From the NCBI RefSeq assembly GCF_001675045.1, contig NZ_LYPA01000080.1, forward strand, positions 186,001 to 250,000: a DNA stretch of 64,000 bases. Reading direction: 5' to 3'. The DNA is from Paenibacillus oryzae (GTDB lineage: Bacteria; Bacillota; Bacilli; Paenibacillales; Paenibacillaceae). Within the stretch, counting starts at the first letter, position 1. Every line of letters begins with the position of its first letter. The notes under the pieces are model-generated. The model made no database searches. It saw only the letters and a list, made by a program, of their open reading frames with translations, and had not been told where the DNA came from. Positions 15,701-23,278 of the stretch are shown here, piece after piece. A program made the position numbers and the translations under genes.

Positions 15701-16445
15701 TAATTGCCGCCTTCACAGCCTCCAGTTGAGCATCGATTTGCGGCTCGAAGAGGGTATAATAGGTTTTCCCTTCCGATGTATAAGGGCCGAATACGGGGGT
15801 AGTATCGATCAAATTGACAGCTGGCTTGACCCGATAATCTATGTTCACAGGGGAAAGATAAACAGAAACAAGGAATTTGCGTCCCTGATTGTTGGCTGAG
15901 TTGGACCGTAACCAGCATTTATTGTTATCAACGCAATTTGAAAAATAGTCCAATGCCCCTTCAATCAGAGTACCGTGGTTGCCGCCCGCCGGTAAAATAT
16001 CTTTTGATGGATAATCCACGTCGGTCGGATATAATTCAAAAAGCGAGAGTAAAAACAGTGTTTCATTATCCGTAGCCTCATCATTTTGGTAGGTGGTCAC
16101 CTCAGCGATATGATCACGAAAACGTTGAGATAACTGATCATAGAAGGTACTCCTCAAGAAGCTTCTGACTGGGGAGTTCTGCCACGTTCCGTAGGCCTCC
16201 TCCATAAGGGCTGCAGTGCCATCCAGCAGCAGCAACGTATTGCCAGCCCCATAATGTCCTTGTGAAAGGATAACCCAATTTCCGTCATATCCTTCCATCT
16301 CCTTAACCAGGCTGCCAACGGGCAAGTCGCCCAGCGTGAGAGCTCCGTTCGCTCGAACGCTGCTTTCAGCGAAATTCGGCAGTCCTGTCCATAAGAGTGT
16401 AATAACGAGCATCACTGCAACAACCGAACGTAATTGTCTGTTCAA
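12765..16445 (-). CDS. SLH-anchored surface protein with nine 62-residue repeats
   Basis: 1226 residues. The signal peptide (about 1-32) is followed by a DUF6273-like domain (about 40-230; NSPVRSFLRSTFYDQLSQRF, AGGNHGTL, RPAVNL-like RVKPAVNLI). Nine tandem helical repeats (about 245-805) follow the pattern LP-x-x-SQVTL-x-x-K-x-x-I-x-x-AR-x-AYNALS-x-EQQALVDNL-x-RLTDAE. A mixed region (about 810-1030) leads to three SLH domains (about 1035-1226; DENGRFLPDNVVTRAEFAAM, GDGNFHPGSTLTRQQ, ANGQFDPHLEITRAE), which bind pyruvylated wall polymer. Start TTG at 16445 with GGAG 9 bases upstream. The repeats probably space a ligand- or matrix-binding head from the wall; the head's activity is unknown. Confidence 0.9.
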   Translation of the reverse strand: MNRQLRSVVAVMLVITLLWTGLPNFAESSVRANGALTLGDLPVGSLVKEMEGYDGNWVILSQGHYGAGNTLLLLDGTAALMEEAYGTWQNSPVRSFLRSTFYDQLSQRFRDHIAEVTTYQNDEATDNETLFLLSLFELYPTDVDYPSKDILPAGGNHGTLIEGALDYFSNCVDNNKCWLRSNSANNQGRKFLVSVYLSPVNIDYRVKPAVNLIDTTPVFGPYTSEGKTYYTLFEPQIDAQLEAVKAAINSLPDSSQVTLSNKAAIVDARIAYNALSTEQQALVDNLARLTDAEEAITALEDAAASVKAAIGNLPEGSQVTLARKAAINSARSAYNALSTEQQALVDNLTRLTDAEQAITALEDAAASVKAAIGNLPDGNQVTLANKAAINSARNAYNTLSIEQQALVDNLTRLTDAEQAITALEDAAASVKAAIGELPAASQVTLAHKADITAARNAYNALSTEQQALVDNLARLTDAEEAITALEDAAASVKATIGNLPEGSQVTLAHKADITAARSAYNALSTEQQALVDNLARLTDAEQAITALEDSAASVKAAIGELPAASQVTLAHKSTIAAARNAYNALSAEQQALVDNLTRLTDAEQVITALEDAAASVKAAIGELPAASQVTLAHKSTIAAARNAYNALSAEQQALVDNLTRLTDAEQVITALEDAAASVKAAIGELPAASQVTLAHKSTIAAARNAYNALSAEQQALVDNLTRLTDAEQVITALEDAAASVKAAIGELPAASQVTLAHKSTIAAARSAYNALSTEQQALVDNLTRLTDAEQAVRLLEFTPSALPIMSPKISDFDLWLNGEKLKLAYWSNPNGQNQPSAKSMVLFKEQELYAYLGNAENGTLLQLPILTGRDQAIVGVSLPLTSYLSKKEISLAINTESYSYTIPMQHLTLDKLLKAFGPSVKEEDILLEFIIDAADEKRIAKLQTEAAAGRLTAVSKPVKFSIVAVSGEVKVEMQDFLGYVERSILLPEGDSASKIVTGVVIEADGSLRHVPTKITQSNGIYRAVISSMTNSVYAIVSFHSELSDIEQHWARPYVLELAARAVVQGDENGRFLPDNVVTRAEFAAMLTRALGLPAENGENPFSDVDTASWYSPSVHSAYKYGLISGFGDGNFHPGSTLTRQQAAVMMASALKLAGAAPASNPQAVESSRPFKDSDQISPWAKDDIDSAAQAGIISGRANGQFDPHLEITRAETATMLYRLLTYLELI
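14055..15720 (-). repeat. Nine 186-bp tandem repeats inside the SLH gene
   Basis: The unit is 186 bp (62 codons). Three consecutive copies between about 14160 and 14730 appear identical at DNA level, while the outer copies differ by clustered changes (VTLARKAAINSAR versus VTLAHKSTIAAAR). This points to recent expansion or gene conversion in the C-terminal copies. Confidence 0.9.
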
Positions 16446-16916
16446 TGTTGTTCTCCTTCCCTTAAATTGACATTTAAAGACGAAAGTTGTCGTCTTCCTG
16501 CTGATATTCTACTGAATTGAACAAACAAAAAACATATACCAAAAGGGATATATCTTGATAAATACGACAAGCAATTTGCCAAGCAATCGTATTTACAGGG
16601 GCTTAAGTCATTCAAGTCCATGAAGCCTTAGCTGCCATTTTATTAAGCAAACTCCTGCCAGCAACCAGTGTCGAAGGGAAGTTTTTTTTGAAAAAAATAA
16701 AAAAAATTTTTCTGACAATTGAAAGCGATGCCAAAAAGCGCTGTCTTTTCAGCTGTTTCAACGGTTTCCACGATTTTCTCATTTTTTGATTTTTGATGCT
16801 GACAGGCCGTTCCCTATGGGCGTTCAGCCTTGACGCGTCCCTAAACCTCATGTTACGGTCTTGTTAACATAATTAACGCGTTGCTTGTAGGCAAGCATAG
16901 AAAGGAGCGATTTATT
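16446..16916. other. Intergenic region between SLH protein and HAD hydrolase
   Basis: 471 bp, AT-rich and without a supportable gene. It contains an A/T homopolymer-rich stretch (16680-16715) and the dyad GTTAA-CATAA-TTAAC just before the HAD gene. It must hold the leader of the SLH gene. No clear promoter pair could be fixed. Confidence 0.4.
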
Positions 16917-17600
16917 GTGATAAAAGCATTGATTTTTGATTTTGACGGAACGATTATAGACACAGAAACGCCATGGTATTACGCATTGCGCGATCGGTAC
17001 AAGAGCTATGGCGTCGAGCTGACGCTCGAGCAATATTCGCAATGCGTGGGTACCAGTCTGCACCAATTCAATCCCTACACGTATTTGATGACCGAGCATG
17101 GCTTGCCAATCGATGAAGAGGAGTTCCGGGCTGTCGTACATCGCGACCATACGGAATTGATGGGCAAGGAGAAAATCCGTCCCGGCGTTTTGGAATATCT
17201 GGAGGCAGCCAAAGCAGCCGGCTTGAAGATTGGTCTTGCATCAAGCTCCAAGCGGTCCTGGATTGAGAGGCATCTGGATGCGCTTCGCATCGGGCACTAC
17301 TTTGAATGTATGGCGACGGCCGATGATGTAAGCAAAGTGAAGCCTGATCCGGAGCTGTATCGCTTGGCTCTCCAAGGACTTGGCGTTGAGCCGGGCGAAG
17401 CAGTCGCTGTAGAGGATTCGCCTAACGGAGCAAGAGCGGCCGCTGCTGCCGGCATGCATTGCATCATTGTTCCTAATGAGCTGACAAGGCTGCTGCCCTT
17501 TGATGAAGGCAATCTGAACAAACATGCCGAATCACTGGCTGATGTGGACTTTGACGAGCTTGTCAGCAAAGGCTGCGGCAGCAGCGCAATCGGGGCATAG
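16917..17600 (+). CDS. HAD superfamily hydrolase (beta-phosphoglucomutase/phosphatase type)
   Basis: 227 residues. HAD motif I is IFDFDGTIIDTE (nucleophile Asp near residue 9), motif II is LASSS, and motif III/IV are KPDPELYRLA and VAVEDSPNGARAA. The alpha-helical cap lies between residues 17 and 85, which places it in subfamily IA with YhcW and beta-phosphoglucomutase. It dephosphorylates or isomerises a small phosphate ester in the cytoplasm; the substrate cannot be told. GTG start at 16917 with AAAGGAG 10 bases ahead. It lies 143 bp before mtlD, so a link to sugar-phosphate metabolism is possible. Confidence 0.87.
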   Translation: MIKALIFDFDGTIIDTETPWYYALRDRYKSYGVELTLEQYSQCVGTSLHQFNPYTYLMTEHGLPIDEEEFRAVVHRDHTELMGKEKIRPGVLEYLEAAKAAGLKIGLASSSKRSWIERHLDALRIGHYFECMATADDVSKVKPDPELYRLALQGLGVEPGEAVAVEDSPNGARAAAAAGMHCIIVPNELTRLLPFDEGNLNKHAESLADVDFDELVSKGCGSSAIGA

Positions 17601-17743
17601 ACCGGGAGTTTCGGTATAATTACGGTATAAATATAAATGGAGGTTGCCAGCAGTCCAGGCTGTTGCGTCCTCCCCAACGATAAATAGACAGAATATTCAA
17701 ACTATTATAGGTTGAGGAAATGATGAAGGGTGGGGGGAAAGCC

Positions 17744-18922
17744 ATGAAGGCCATCCATTTCGGAGCGGGAAACATAGGGAGAGGGTTTATCGGTTTGTTG
17801 TTGTCTCAGTCCGGTTTTGAAGTTACCTTTGTGGCCAGAAATGAAAAAAAGGTGCAGCTGCTGCAGCAGCAAAGGCGGTATTCCGTGATGATGGCTAATG
17901 AAGCCAGGGATACAGAGCTTGTCCGGAATATTAATGCGGTTAATAGCAGGAATGTTGAAAAAATCGCAAACGAAATTGCCGATGCCGATCTTGTTACGAC
18001 AGCGGTAGGCTTGGGAGCGCTGGAGCATATTGCGGAATCCATAGCGGCGGGCATTGAGCTAAAGCTGCGGCGGGACAATCGCAAGCCGCTGCATATTATT
18101 GCTTGTGAAAACGCCATTGACGGCAGCACACAGCTCAAGCGGCGCGTTCTTAAGCATATTCCAGAAGAGCTGCGGAAGGTGATGGAGGAAAGCGTAGCGT
18201 TTCCTTGTACGGCGGTAGACCGGATTGTGCCGGCCCAAGCCGATGATAATCCGCTGCGTGTAACGGTAGAGCCTTATTTTGAATGGGTCATTGATTGCTC
18301 CTCTATGCTGGAGGGATTTCCTGAAATCGAAGGCGTCAAATACGTGGATGATCTGGAGCCATATATCGAGCGAAAGCTGTTTACGGTCAATACGGGACAT
18401 TGCGTTGCGGCATATTATGGATATCTGGAAGGTTATGAAACGATTCAGGAGGTAATGGGGGACGCAAAGCTCCGGAGGCGGGTCATTAATGCCATGAAGG
18501 AAACCGGGGAGCTGCTGAGAGCCAAATATCATTGGGATAAAGATAAGCACAGACGGTATATAGAACGAATGGCGAGACGATTTTCCAATCCCGGATTAAG
18601 GGATGATGTGCTGCGCGTAGGCCGTTCTCCGCTGCGGAAGCTATCGCTCAACGACAGACTTGTCCGTCCGGCCATGCAGGCGCACCGGCTTGGACTTGGA
18701 ACTGAACATTTAGTTGAAGCGATAGCCGCGGCGATGATGTTTGATCATAGAGAGGACCCGGAGGCCGTTCAGCTGCAAAAAGCACTCCTGGCTCGCGGAG
18801 CGGACGAGGTTGTTACGCAATATATGGGCATTCCGCAAAAGCATGCTCTCCATCAGACCATTACCAGCCAGTATTATAAAATGAAGCATCAATACAGACC
18901 AGCGATAGCGAGTCGCTTCTAA
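17744..18922 (+). CDS. mtlD: Mannitol-1-phosphate 5-dehydrogenase
   Basis: 392 residues. The NAD-binding Rossmann start MKAIHFGAGNIGRGFIG and the polyol dehydrogenase catalytic segment (FPCTAVDRIVP near residue 155; NTGHCVAAYYGYLEGY near 220 with the active-site His) are clear. It converts mannitol-1-phosphate to fructose-6-phosphate with NAD. The ATG at 17744 is preceded by a purine-rich GGGGGGAAA; the earlier ATG at 17720 would add eight unrelated residues. No mtlA or mtlF gene is adjacent, so the mannitol PTS must lie elsewhere. Confidence 0.92.
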   Translation: MKAIHFGAGNIGRGFIGLLLSQSGFEVTFVARNEKKVQLLQQQRRYSVMMANEARDTELVRNINAVNSRNVEKIANEIADADLVTTAVGLGALEHIAESIAAGIELKLRRDNRKPLHIIACENAIDGSTQLKRRVLKHIPEELRKVMEESVAFPCTAVDRIVPAQADDNPLRVTVEPYFEWVIDCSSMLEGFPEIEGVKYVDDLEPYIERKLFTVNTGHCVAAYYGYLEGYETIQEVMGDAKLRRRVINAMKETGELLRAKYHWDKDKHRRYIERMARRFSNPGLRDDVLRVGRSPLRKLSLNDRLVRPAMQAHRLGLGTEHLVEAIAAAMMFDHREDPEAVQLQKALLARGADEVVTQYMGIPQKHALHQTITSQYYKMKHQYRPAIASRF

Positions 18923-18931
18923 AGTGAAGCT

Positions 18932-19756
18932 TTAAAGGATGCCTAGCCGCATTCGGTAGCTAAACAGAACGGAACGGCTTTTACCGCCGAAAATTTCCCT
19001 CGCCAGAAGGCGGAACGATTCTGCTGCTTGGGGCAACGCGTCGGCCCCAAGCTTCAACGCTGTCTGCAAACCGCCTTGGCTGAGTGCAAGATTGACATAG
19101 CGGACGGCATCGAAGAACTCCCGGTTATGGAAGACCACTTCGTTGACATAGCGAAAATGCCCCGACATCCGAATGTTTTCGAGATGATGCTCCTTGCCCC
19201 ATTTGCGGGCGGGCTCCTGCCCCTCCAGCCTGGCCAAACGCTCGGCCGTTTCGTCCGCTTCTGCTATCAACGCGAGATAGGCTTGCTCCAGCCTCCAATC
19301 CAGCACGGGAGGCCAGTCGCAATCATAAGCGGCGAATACCCCGCCGGGCCGAAGCACGCGTGCAAACTCCTTCAGGGTTGACTTTGGCTCCATCCAATGA
19401 AATGATTGAGAGCAGGTAATGATATCCATGCTGTCGTCCTTCATATCCAGAGCATGGGAGAAGCCGGGGACAAAACGGAGATGCTCAGGGCTGCCGGCAG
19501 CCGCCCATTTGGATAGAGCGACTGCCCTCATGTCATCGCTTGGCTCTACGCCGATCACATGGTCTGCTTTGTCCGCCCATATCCAGCTGGAGAGGCCCGT
19601 TCCGCAGCCAACATCAAGGACGCTGCGGGGGCGTTCGCCCAGATAGGAGGTTAGAATCGACACAACCTCTGTCGGGGCTGCAGGGCGATTCTGATCGTAT
19701 AATTGACCGAACCCTTGGAATCTTTGGACATTGCTTTGCCGGATGTCATTCAGCAT
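18932..19756 (-). CDS. Class I SAM-dependent methyltransferase
   Basis: 274 residues. SAM motif I is VLDVGCGTGLSSWIWA (near residue 45); the acidic residue after beta-2 is in IGVEPSDDM; motif III is MDIITCSQSFHWME, with the FHWM phrase common in UbiE/methyltransf_11 proteins; motif IV is RVLRPGGVFAAYDCD. The C-terminal half is helical and gives no substrate clue. ATG at 19756 with AGGAGG 8 bases upstream; the frame extends 12 residues further but without a site. It converges on mtlD with only a 9-bp gap. Confidence 0.87.
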   Translation of the reverse strand: MLNDIRQSNVQRFQGFGQLYDQNRPAAPTEVVSILTSYLGERPRSVLDVGCGTGLSSWIWADKADHVIGVEPSDDMRAVALSKWAAAGSPEHLRFVPGFSHALDMKDDSMDIITCSQSFHWMEPKSTLKEFARVLRPGGVFAAYDCDWPPVLDWRLEQAYLALIAEADETAERLARLEGQEPARKWGKEHHLENIRMSGHFRYVNEVVFHNREFFDAVRYVNLALSQGGLQTALKLGADALPQAAESFRLLAREIFGGKSRSVLFSYRMRLGIL

Positions 19757-20003
19757 TGGATTTCCTCCTTGGTCTGATACTTGTATTTTCAAGCCTTGCG
19801 GCTTATCATTGCGATGGGAATGACGTTTTTCATTTACGGATAAAATACGATTGCTGTTGAACGCTGTTAAGGGTTTCCAATTGCTTTCTCACTCAACTTA
19901 CCATGTGCCGTTTCTGTTCGTCAAACAGGTGCTGTATCAGGCGCTTGGTCCAAATTTTGGGCATATCGTACAAATGGGATTTTGATGTTGCCTTTGTGTC
20001 GCC

Positions 20004-20076
20004 TTTGCATATTTATGCAAAATAGTGCAAATAATATTCGCTATTGTCGTTGATTGATGCGATTTAACGCGTTAAA
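20004..20076. promoter_or_regulatory. Two perfect palindromes upstream of glutamate dehydrogenase
   Basis: TTTGCATA-TT-TATGCAAA (20004-20021) and TTTAACGCGTTAAA (20063-20076) lie about 230-300 bp before the gene in a 548-bp gap. Their size fits dimeric repressors or activators. A partial CodY-like stretch (AATTTTCAATGAA) follows near 20120 and a long hairpin-prone leader at 20185-20235. The regulators are not identifiable from the sequence. Confidence 0.45.
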
Positions 20077-20304
20077 ACATGACATCGTCGGTTACTCATA
20101 ATAACAATAGGTGAAATGTTAATTTTCAATGAACGAAACGGCAAAATATTTGTACTTATCATACAAAAAAATCTTCCCAAAACGGAGTCGCAGAGGGTAA
20201 AATGAGAAAAACTCTCTTTTGCCGACTAAAGGATTTGGCTAGCGCTGGCTATTCCGGCTTGTCGCAAAGGGGTGAAATTTACCAAGGAGAGGCTGAAGTT
20301 TACG

Positions 20305-21564
20305 ATGTCAGTTACGTTAGTGGAAGAAAACTTGAATCCTTACCAGATCGCTCAACAACAGGTTGACGCTGCGGCGTCGCTCCTTCAATTGCCGGAGGAG
20401 ATTATTGGAATTCTTAAGCGCCCGATGCGTGTGCTAACCGTGAACTTTACAGCCCGTATGGACGATGGTTCAATTCGGGTGTTTGAAGGATATCGTTCCC
20501 AACATAACGATGCAATCGGTCCAACTAAGGGAGGCATTCGCTTCCATCCGGATGTAACGCTTGACGAGGTTAAAGCCTTGTCCATGTGGATGAGCTTTAA
20601 ATGCGGCGTTGTCGGTCTGCCTTACGGCGGCGGCAAAGGCGGGGTCATCTGCGATCCGCGTCTGCACAGCAAAAGCGAGCTGGAGCGCATCAGCCGGGCA
20701 TACATGGAGGCTATTGCCGACTTTGTAGGTCCCGACAAGGACATCCCTGCGCCGGACGTTTATACCAACGCGCAAACTATGGGCTGGATGATGGATACGT
20801 ACAGCCGTTTGAAGGGCAGATATTCCCCTGGCGTCATTACGGGCAAACCGATTATCCTGGGCGGCTCCAAAGGCCGTAACGAAGCGACAGCTCAAGGCTG
20901 CGTGTACACGATTCTGGCTGCGCTTGAGGATATGGGCCTGGCGCCGGAAAAAGCAAGTGTAGCTGTTCAAGGCTTCGGCAATGCCGGACGCATCGCAGCT
21001 CGTCTGCTTAGCCAGGCTGGCTGTAAAATTGTTGCGGTGAGCGACTCCAAAGGCGGCATTTATCTGGAGGGCGGCCTTGATATTGAAGAGGCGGAACGTC
21101 TGAAGGACGAAGGCGCATTGGCTTCATACAAAGGCGCCGAGGCAATCAATAACGAGCAAATTATCGGACTGAATGTTGATATTCTGGTTCCTGCGGCATT
21201 GGAAAATGTCATTACGGCTTCCAATGCGCATACCGTACAGGCCAAAATCGTGGCGGAAGCAGCCAATGGACCTACAACGCCGGAAGGCGACCGCATTTTG
21301 GCTAAAAAAGGCACAGTCGTTATTCCTGACGTATTGGCCAATGCAGGCGGCGTAACCGTTTCGTACTTCGAGTGGGTGCAAAATCTGATGCACTACTACT
21401 GGAGCGAGGCTGAGGTGCTGGAGAAGCTGGAAACCAACATGATCCATTCGTACCGCGCCGTTCGCGACCTGGCAAAAGAGTTCTCTGTCGATTTGCGCAC
21501 AGCTGCTTACATGATCGCTATCAAGCGTATTTCCGCAGCTATGCAAGCAAGAGGCTGGGTATAA
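20305..21564 (+). CDS. NAD(P)-dependent glutamate dehydrogenase (GudB/RocG family)
   Basis: 419 residues, the usual length of hexameric catabolic enzymes. The dimerisation/substrate domain has GGIRFHPDVTLDEVKALSMWM, the catalytic lysine in PYGGGKGG, and DIPAPDVYTN. The nucleotide domain has VAVQGFGNAGRIAA, and NAGGVTVSYFEWVQN closes the site. It interconverts glutamate and 2-oxoglutarate plus ammonia. The ATG at 20305 gives MSVTLVEENLNPY; a GTG at 20272 is possible but sits directly behind its purine tract. It is followed after 48 bp by ddh, another reductive-amination dehydrogenase, probably in one operon. Confidence 0.92.
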   Translation: MSVTLVEENLNPYQIAQQQVDAAASLLQLPEEIIGILKRPMRVLTVNFTARMDDGSIRVFEGYRSQHNDAIGPTKGGIRFHPDVTLDEVKALSMWMSFKCGVVGLPYGGGKGGVICDPRLHSKSELERISRAYMEAIADFVGPDKDIPAPDVYTNAQTMGWMMDTYSRLKGRYSPGVITGKPIILGGSKGRNEATAQGCVYTILAALEDMGLAPEKASVAVQGFGNAGRIAARLLSQAGCKIVAVSDSKGGIYLEGGLDIEEAERLKDEGALASYKGAEAINNEQIIGLNVDILVPAALENVITASNAHTVQAKIVAEAANGPTTPEGDRILAKKGTVVIPDVLANAGGVTVSYFEWVQNLMHYYWSEAEVLEKLETNMIHSYRAVRDLAKEFSVDLRTAAYMIAIKRISAAMQARGWV

Positions 21565-21612
21565 GAGGCCGCTTTATCAAGTTTTATCTTAAAGAAAAAG
21601 GTGATTAGCAGC

Positions 21613-22590
21613 ATGGGTAAGCAAATACGCATTGGCATTGTCGGCTACGGGAATTTGGGCCGTGGCGTAGAAATGGCCATATCGCAAAATCCGGATATGA
21701 AGCTGGAGGCTATATTCACGAGAAGAGACCCTGAGTCCATCTCGGCGAGTGTTAAAGCTTACGCTATCCAGGATGCGGAGCTGTTCCGCGACCAAATCGA
21801 CGTCATGATTTTGTGCGGCGGTTCTGCAACGGATCTGCCTGAACAAGGGCCTTATTTTGCGCGATTGTTCCACACGGTAGATAGCTTTGATACACACGCG
21901 CTCATTCCCGAGTATTATGAAGCGGTGAATAAAGAAGCTTCTGCGGCAGGCAAGGTCAGCGTCATCTCCACGGGCTGGGACCCGGGCTTGTTTTCACTGA
22001 ATCGTCTTCTTGCGCAAGCGATTTTGCCGGAGGGCAAGGAATATACCTTCTGGGGCAAAGGCGTAAGCCAAGGCCATTCCGATGCTATTCGCCGGGTTGC
22101 CGGCGTCAAAGCGGGCGTGCAATACACCATTCCGAGCCAAGCTGCGGTTGAACGAGTGCGCAGCGGCGAAAATCCGGAATTGTCTACCCGCGAGAAGCAT
22201 CTTCGCGAATGTTTCGTGGTGGCTGAAGAAGGCGCCGATCAGGAAAGCATCAAGCAGGAGATTGTTTCCATGCCTAACTACTTCGCCGATTATGATACGG
22301 TTGTCCATTTTATTAGCGAAGAGGAGCTGCGGAGCAATCATTCCTCTATGCCTCATGGAGGCATGGTGCTTCGCAGCGGCAAAACAGGCGCAAACAGCAC
22401 ACAGCTTATTGAATTCGGGCTTAAGCTGGACAGCAATCCCGAGTTTACGGCAAGCGTGCTGGTGGCCTACGCCCGGGCAGCCTATAAGCTGGCCGCGGAA
22501 GGCGGCAATGGAGCCAAAACGGTATTCGATATTCCGTTTGGCCTGCTGTCACCAAAAAGCCCGGCAGAGCTTCGCAAGGAACTGCTATAG
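21613..22590 (+). CDS. ddh: meso-Diaminopimelate D-dehydrogenase
   Basis: 325 residues. The Rossmann start IRIGIVGYGNLGRGVEMAI, the substrate-domain phrases STGWDPGLFSLNR and WGKGVSQGHSDAIRRV, and TGANSTQLIEF are diagnostic of the family. It forms meso-diaminopimelate directly from tetrahydrodipicolinate, ammonia and NADPH, a shortcut to lysine and peptidoglycan precursors. Its ATG at 21613 has AAAGGTGAT upstream. It follows glutamate dehydrogenase closely and is ended by a strong terminator. Confidence 0.93.
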   Translation: MGKQIRIGIVGYGNLGRGVEMAISQNPDMKLEAIFTRRDPESISASVKAYAIQDAELFRDQIDVMILCGGSATDLPEQGPYFARLFHTVDSFDTHALIPEYYEAVNKEASAAGKVSVISTGWDPGLFSLNRLLAQAILPEGKEYTFWGKGVSQGHSDAIRRVAGVKAGVQYTIPSQAAVERVRSGENPELSTREKHLRECFVVAEEGADQESIKQEIVSMPNYFADYDTVVHFISEEELRSNHSSMPHGGMVLRSGKTGANSTQLIEFGLKLDSNPEFTASVLVAYARAAYKLAAEGGNGAKTVFDIPFGLLSPKSPAELRKELL

Positions 22591-22620
22591 TCCGACCAGC
22601 AGCCGCAAGGCTTGCATAAA

Positions 22621-22657
22621 CCGCTTTGGCGCTTTGGCGCCAGAGCGGTTTTTTTCG
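22621..22657 (+). terminator. Terminator of gdh-ddh
   Basis: CCGCTTTGGCGC and GCGCCAGAGCGG pair with one G-U, followed by seven T residues. Confidence 0.9.
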
Positions 22658-22672
22658 GTTTTAATCAAATAA

Positions 22673-22705
22673 GCCATACTGTATGGCCGTGGCTTCGTCT
22701 ATAAT
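22673..22705 (+). promoter_or_regulatory. Palindrome plus TATAAT before the IF3-like gene
   Basis: A perfect dyad GCCATAC-T-GTATGGC (22673-22687) overlaps the -35 position of a promoter whose -10 is TATAAT (22700-22705). The -35 sequence itself (TACTGT) is poor, so the dyad may bind an activator or a repressor. Confidence 0.45.
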
Positions 22706-22744
22706 GAGTAAGAGTTTGATTATTTTGCATGGAGGGTAACGATT

Positions 22745-23242
22745 ATGGCGTCCAAAATGGTAATGAACGAACAAATAAAAGCGTCCGAGGTTGTACTGAA
22801 AGGGCTGGACGGCGAGAACTTAGGGGTTGTGGAGCGCGAGGAGGCGCTGAGGCTGGCCCGTGAGCTGGGGGCGGATCTGGTCTGCGATAATTTGATGAGC
22901 AGCCCGCCGCCATGCCGCCTGGTTGCCAAAGGCAATGCGAGACGGGAACGGGAAAAGCAGCAGCAGGAGGAGCGGAAGGCGCAAGGAGGCGGCAAGCTGA
23001 AGGAGATACGTCTGACCCCGGCTATTGAAGACCACGATTATGATACTAAGCTGCGGAGTGCCGAGAAGCTTTTGAAGGATGGCAACCGCGTGTTGCTTTC
23101 GGTGCAGGCCAAAGGCAAGGAGGGCGCAAAGGCCAAGGAGCTGCTGGAGCGTATGTTGGCTGATCTCGCAGGCACAGGACGCAAAACAACAGGCATTCAG
23201 GTCAGCGGCAAAGGAGCCGCGGTTGAGGTTGCGCCGCTTTAA
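22745..23242 (+). CDS. Divergent translation initiation factor IF3 paralogue
   Basis: 165 residues with the two-domain IF3 layout: N-terminal NEQIKASEV...LGVVEREEALRLARELGADLV with PPPCRLV, a lysine/glutamine-rich linker (REREKQQQEERKAQ), and a C-terminal domain starting LKEIRLTPAIEDHDYDTKLRSAEKLLKDGNRVLLSV. It departs from housekeeping IF3 where function is concentrated: the usual D-Y-G-K-Y-R-F-E after PVCR is AKGNARRER, and the R-G-R...H-K-E-L-G phrase of the C domain is KGKEGAKAKELLE. It also stands alone, not with rpmI and rplT. It is probably a second, specialised IF3-like ribosome factor. ATG with GGAGGG 9 bases upstream. Confidence 0.82.
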   Translation: MASKMVMNEQIKASEVVLKGLDGENLGVVEREEALRLARELGADLVCDNLMSSPPPCRLVAKGNARREREKQQQEERKAQGGGKLKEIRLTPAIEDHDYDTKLRSAEKLLKDGNRVLLSVQAKGKEGAKAKELLERMLADLAGTGRKTTGIQVSGKGAAVEVAPL

Positions 23243-23278
23243 CAGATAAATTTAAGATAAAAAGAACAGGAGTCCAAT

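Noticed and set aside
16612-16851. 79-codon minus-strand frame in the gap before the HAD gene
   Set aside because: No ribosome site and no recognisable feature; it crosses an A/T homopolymer tract.
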